Shown: one piece after another, positions 62,964 through 64,000 of the stretch | Layout of the letters: every line of letters starts with the position of its first letter | Numbering within the stretch: the stretch's first letter is position 1 | Source: Eutreptiella sp. 'Long Island Sound 2002' | Taxonomy: Eukaryota; Euglenozoa; Euglenophyceae; Eutreptiales; Eutreptiaceae | Length of the DNA stretch: 64,000 nt | NCBI GenBank assembly: GCA_964036045.1 | Contig: OZ038398.1 | Location: 30,573,380-30,637,379, forward strand | Direction: 5' to 3' | The notes under the pieces: model-generated | The model's database searches: none | Told to the model about the DNA's origin: nothing | Seen by the model: the letters and a program-made list of their open reading frames with translations, nothing else | Position numbers and translations under genes: made by a program

Positions 62964-62975
62964 TTCTCAGAAAAA
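62964..62975 (+). other. Phase slip: 12-bp monomer (+1 A), shared with 48817-48828
   Basis: A CAG monomer with five terminal A, flanked by the same CAG-rich context as the slip at 48817-48828. Starts change from 0 to 1 modulo 11. Confidence 0.95.
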
Positions 62976-64000
62976 TTCTCAGAAAATTCTCGGAAAATTC
63001 TCGGAAAATTCTCGGAGAATCCTCGGCAAATTCTCGGAAAATTGACGGAAAATTCTCGGAAAATTCTCAGAAAATTCTCGGAAAATTCTCAGAAAATTCT
63101 CGGAAAATTCTCGGAAAATTCTCGGAAAATTCTCGGAAAATTCTCGGAAAATTCTCGGAAAATTCTCGGAAAATTCTCGGAAAATTGACGGAAAATTCTC
63201 GGAAAATTCTCGGAAAATTCTCGGAAAATTCTCGGAAAATTCTCGGAGAATTTTCGGAAAATTCTCGGAAAATTGACGGAAAATTGACGGAAAATTCTCG
63301 GAAAATTCTCAGAAAATTCTCGGAAAATACTCGGAAAATTCTCAGAAAATTCTCGGAAAATTCTCGGAAAATTCTCGGAGAATCCTCGGCAAATTCTCGG
63401 AAAATTCTCGGAAAATTCTCGGAAAATTCTCGGAAAATTCTCGGAGAATTCTCGGCAAATTCTCGGAAAATTCTTGGAAAATTCTCGGAAAATTCTCGGA
63501 AAATTCTGGGAAAAATCTCGGAAAATTCTCGGAAAATTCTCGGAAAATTCTCAGAAAATTCTCGGAAAATTCTCGGAAAATTTTCGGAAAATTCTCGGAA
63601 AATTCTCGGAAAATTGACGGAAAATTCTCGGAAAATTCTCAGAAAATTCTCGGAAAATTCTCGGAAAATTCTCGGAAAATTCTCAGAAAATTCTCGGAAA
63701 ATTCTCGGAAAATTCTCGGAGAATCCTCGGCAAATTCTCGGAAAATTGACGGAAAATTCTCGGAAAATTCTCAGAAAATTCTCGGAAAATTCTCAGAAAA
63801 TTCTCGGAAAATTCTCGGAAAATTCTCGGAAAATTCTCGGAAAATTCTCGGAAAATTCTCGGAAAATTCTCGGAAAATTCTCGGAAAATTGACGGAAAAT
63901 TCTCGGAAAATTCTCAGAAAATTCTCGGAAAATTCTCGGAAAATTCTCGGAAAATTCTCAGAAAATTCTCGGAAAATTCTCGGAAAATTCTCTGAGAATC

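Larger units (their letters stand above)
54300..63890 (+). repeat. Macro-duplication of about 14 kb, copy 2
   Basis: Collinear with 40,300-49,750. Matching landmarks: GAC at 54329 (40348), the GAC-con-GGG module at 54989 (41008), the CTTTCGG core at 56243 (42163), the +1 slip at 62964 (48817) and the GAATTC junction at 63446 (49299). Internal additions include the second CTTTCGG-bearing module at 57068 and the extra 1,617-bp unit at 60,052-61,668. Confidence 0.85.
1..64000. repeat. 11-bp satellite DNA array (TTCTCGGAAAA)n
   Basis: The entire window is a head-to-tail array of an 11-bp monomer, consensus TTCTCGGAAAA, about 5,800 copies. Monomer starts keep the same register modulo 11 across the window apart from eight single-base slips. 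Most copies are exact; the rest carry one to three substitutions from a small recurrent set (CAG, GAC, GGG/ATC, GAG/TCC, TTG, TTTC, CCG, CCC). No stretch of non-satellite sequence was seen and neither array edge lies in the window. Arrays this long and pure, with higher-order structure, are known from eukaryotic heterochromatin; bacterial and viral genomes do not carry them. The chromosomal location (centromere, pericentromere, subtelomere or sex chromosome) cannot be told from the sequence. I do not recognise the monomer as a named satellite. Confidence 0.98.

Noticed and set aside
59015-63892. Very long apparent protein (about 1,600 residues) of KFSENSRKILG repeats
   Set aside because: The same peptide is read in all three frames and the opposite strand is equally open; the start is a TTG inside a GAC monomer and the stop is the TGA of another GAC monomer. 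There is no promoter, no non-repeat domain and no codon bias. It is a product of a stop-free 11-bp repeat.
1-64000. CRISPR array
   Set aside because: The repeat is 11 bp with no spacers between copies; variants are substitutions of the same monomer, not unrelated spacers.
1-64000. Telomeric repeat
   Set aside because: The monomer lacks the G-rich strand of known telomeres and has a dense HOR variant structure; no chromosome end is visible.
1-64000. Cas-, phage-, toxin- or transposon-type system hidden in the window
   Set aside because: I looked for breaks in the 11-bp register that could hold an insertion. Register is kept throughout apart from eight single-base slips, so there is no room for any inserted element.
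1-64000. Identification of the host organism
   Set aside because: Only satellite sequence is present. Short AT-rich satellites occur in many insects, plants and other eukaryotes, and I do not recognise this monomer well enough to name a species.
1-64000. Pure sequencing or assembly artefact
   Set aside because: The ordered variants, shared rare markers and stepwise offsets form a coherent duplication history, which random artefact would not give. Local copy-number errors remain possible, especially at 26.3-30.7 kb and 58.4-61.7 kb.

Overview
The whole window is one uninterrupted satellite DNA array. Its unit is an 11-bp monomer, consensus TTCTCGGAAAA (about 36% GC), repeated head to tail roughly 5,800 times from the first base to the last. 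I found no unique sequence, no believable gene, no RNA gene, no transposon and no CRISPR array. The array runs off both ends. Such length, purity and nested organisation point to eukaryotic heterochromatin (centromeric, pericentromeric, subtelomeric or sex-chromosome type). The sequence alone does not let me name the organism, and I do not recognise this monomer as a named satellite.

The array is a mosaic of the consensus (called con below) and a small recurrent set of variants, each named by its altered core: CAG (TTCTCAGAAAA), GAC (TTGACGGAAAA), the doublet GGG/ATC (TTCTGGGAAAA then ATCTCGGAAAA), the doublet GAG/TCC (TTCTCGGAGAA then TCCTCGGCAAA), TTG (TTCTTGGAAAA), TTTC (TTTTCGGAAAA), CCG (TTCTCCGAAAA), CCC (TTCCCGGAAAA), and the rare doublet CGTC/CCC (TTCTCGTCAAA then TTCCCGGAAAA). 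Their order is not random. It forms higher-order repeats (HORs), all whole multiples of 11 bp: 34 monomers (374 bp), 62 (682 bp), 74 (814 bp), 77-79 (847-869 bp), 147-148 (1,617 and 1,628 bp) and 168 (1,848 bp). These sit inside larger duplications with offsets of 2.5, 6.4, 8.9, about 14.1 and 24.3 kb.

Layout: 1-7.7 kb is a mixed zone with a 2.66-kb-offset copy pair and a 1,628-bp duplication. 9.0-13.4 kb is a regular 77-79-mer HOR array. 13.5-15.6 kb recurs 24,343 bp downstream at 37.9-39.9 kb. 15.1-18 kb carries 682-bp units and three of the eight CGTC/CCC markers. 18-25 kb is a mixture of 374-, 550- and 814-bp periods. 26.3-30.7 kb is a 1,848-bp tandem duplication containing 682-bp units. 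33-40 kb has 374-bp units and copies of the 13-15 kb block. 40.3-64 kb is dominated by a duplication of about 14 kb, with internal 6.4-kb and 8.9-kb copies and a clean 1,617-bp tandem duplication at 58.4-61.7 kb.

Long open reading frames on both strands are an artefact. The consensus has no stop codon in any of six frames. Because 11 is not a multiple of 3, every frame on a strand reads the same 11-residue peptide repeat. Ends and apparent starts fall on the GAC and TCC variants, which supply TGA and TTG.

The most interesting properties are physical and regulatory. There is one A-tract per helical turn, kept in phase over 64 kb with only eight single-base slips. Each monomer is a near-palindrome with one mismatched pair, which two recurrent variants repair in opposite ways. 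Each monomer also contains TTCN3GAA (STAT-type) and GAAN2TTC (HSF-type) motifs. The variants follow a fixed positional syntax around the GAG/TCC doublet.
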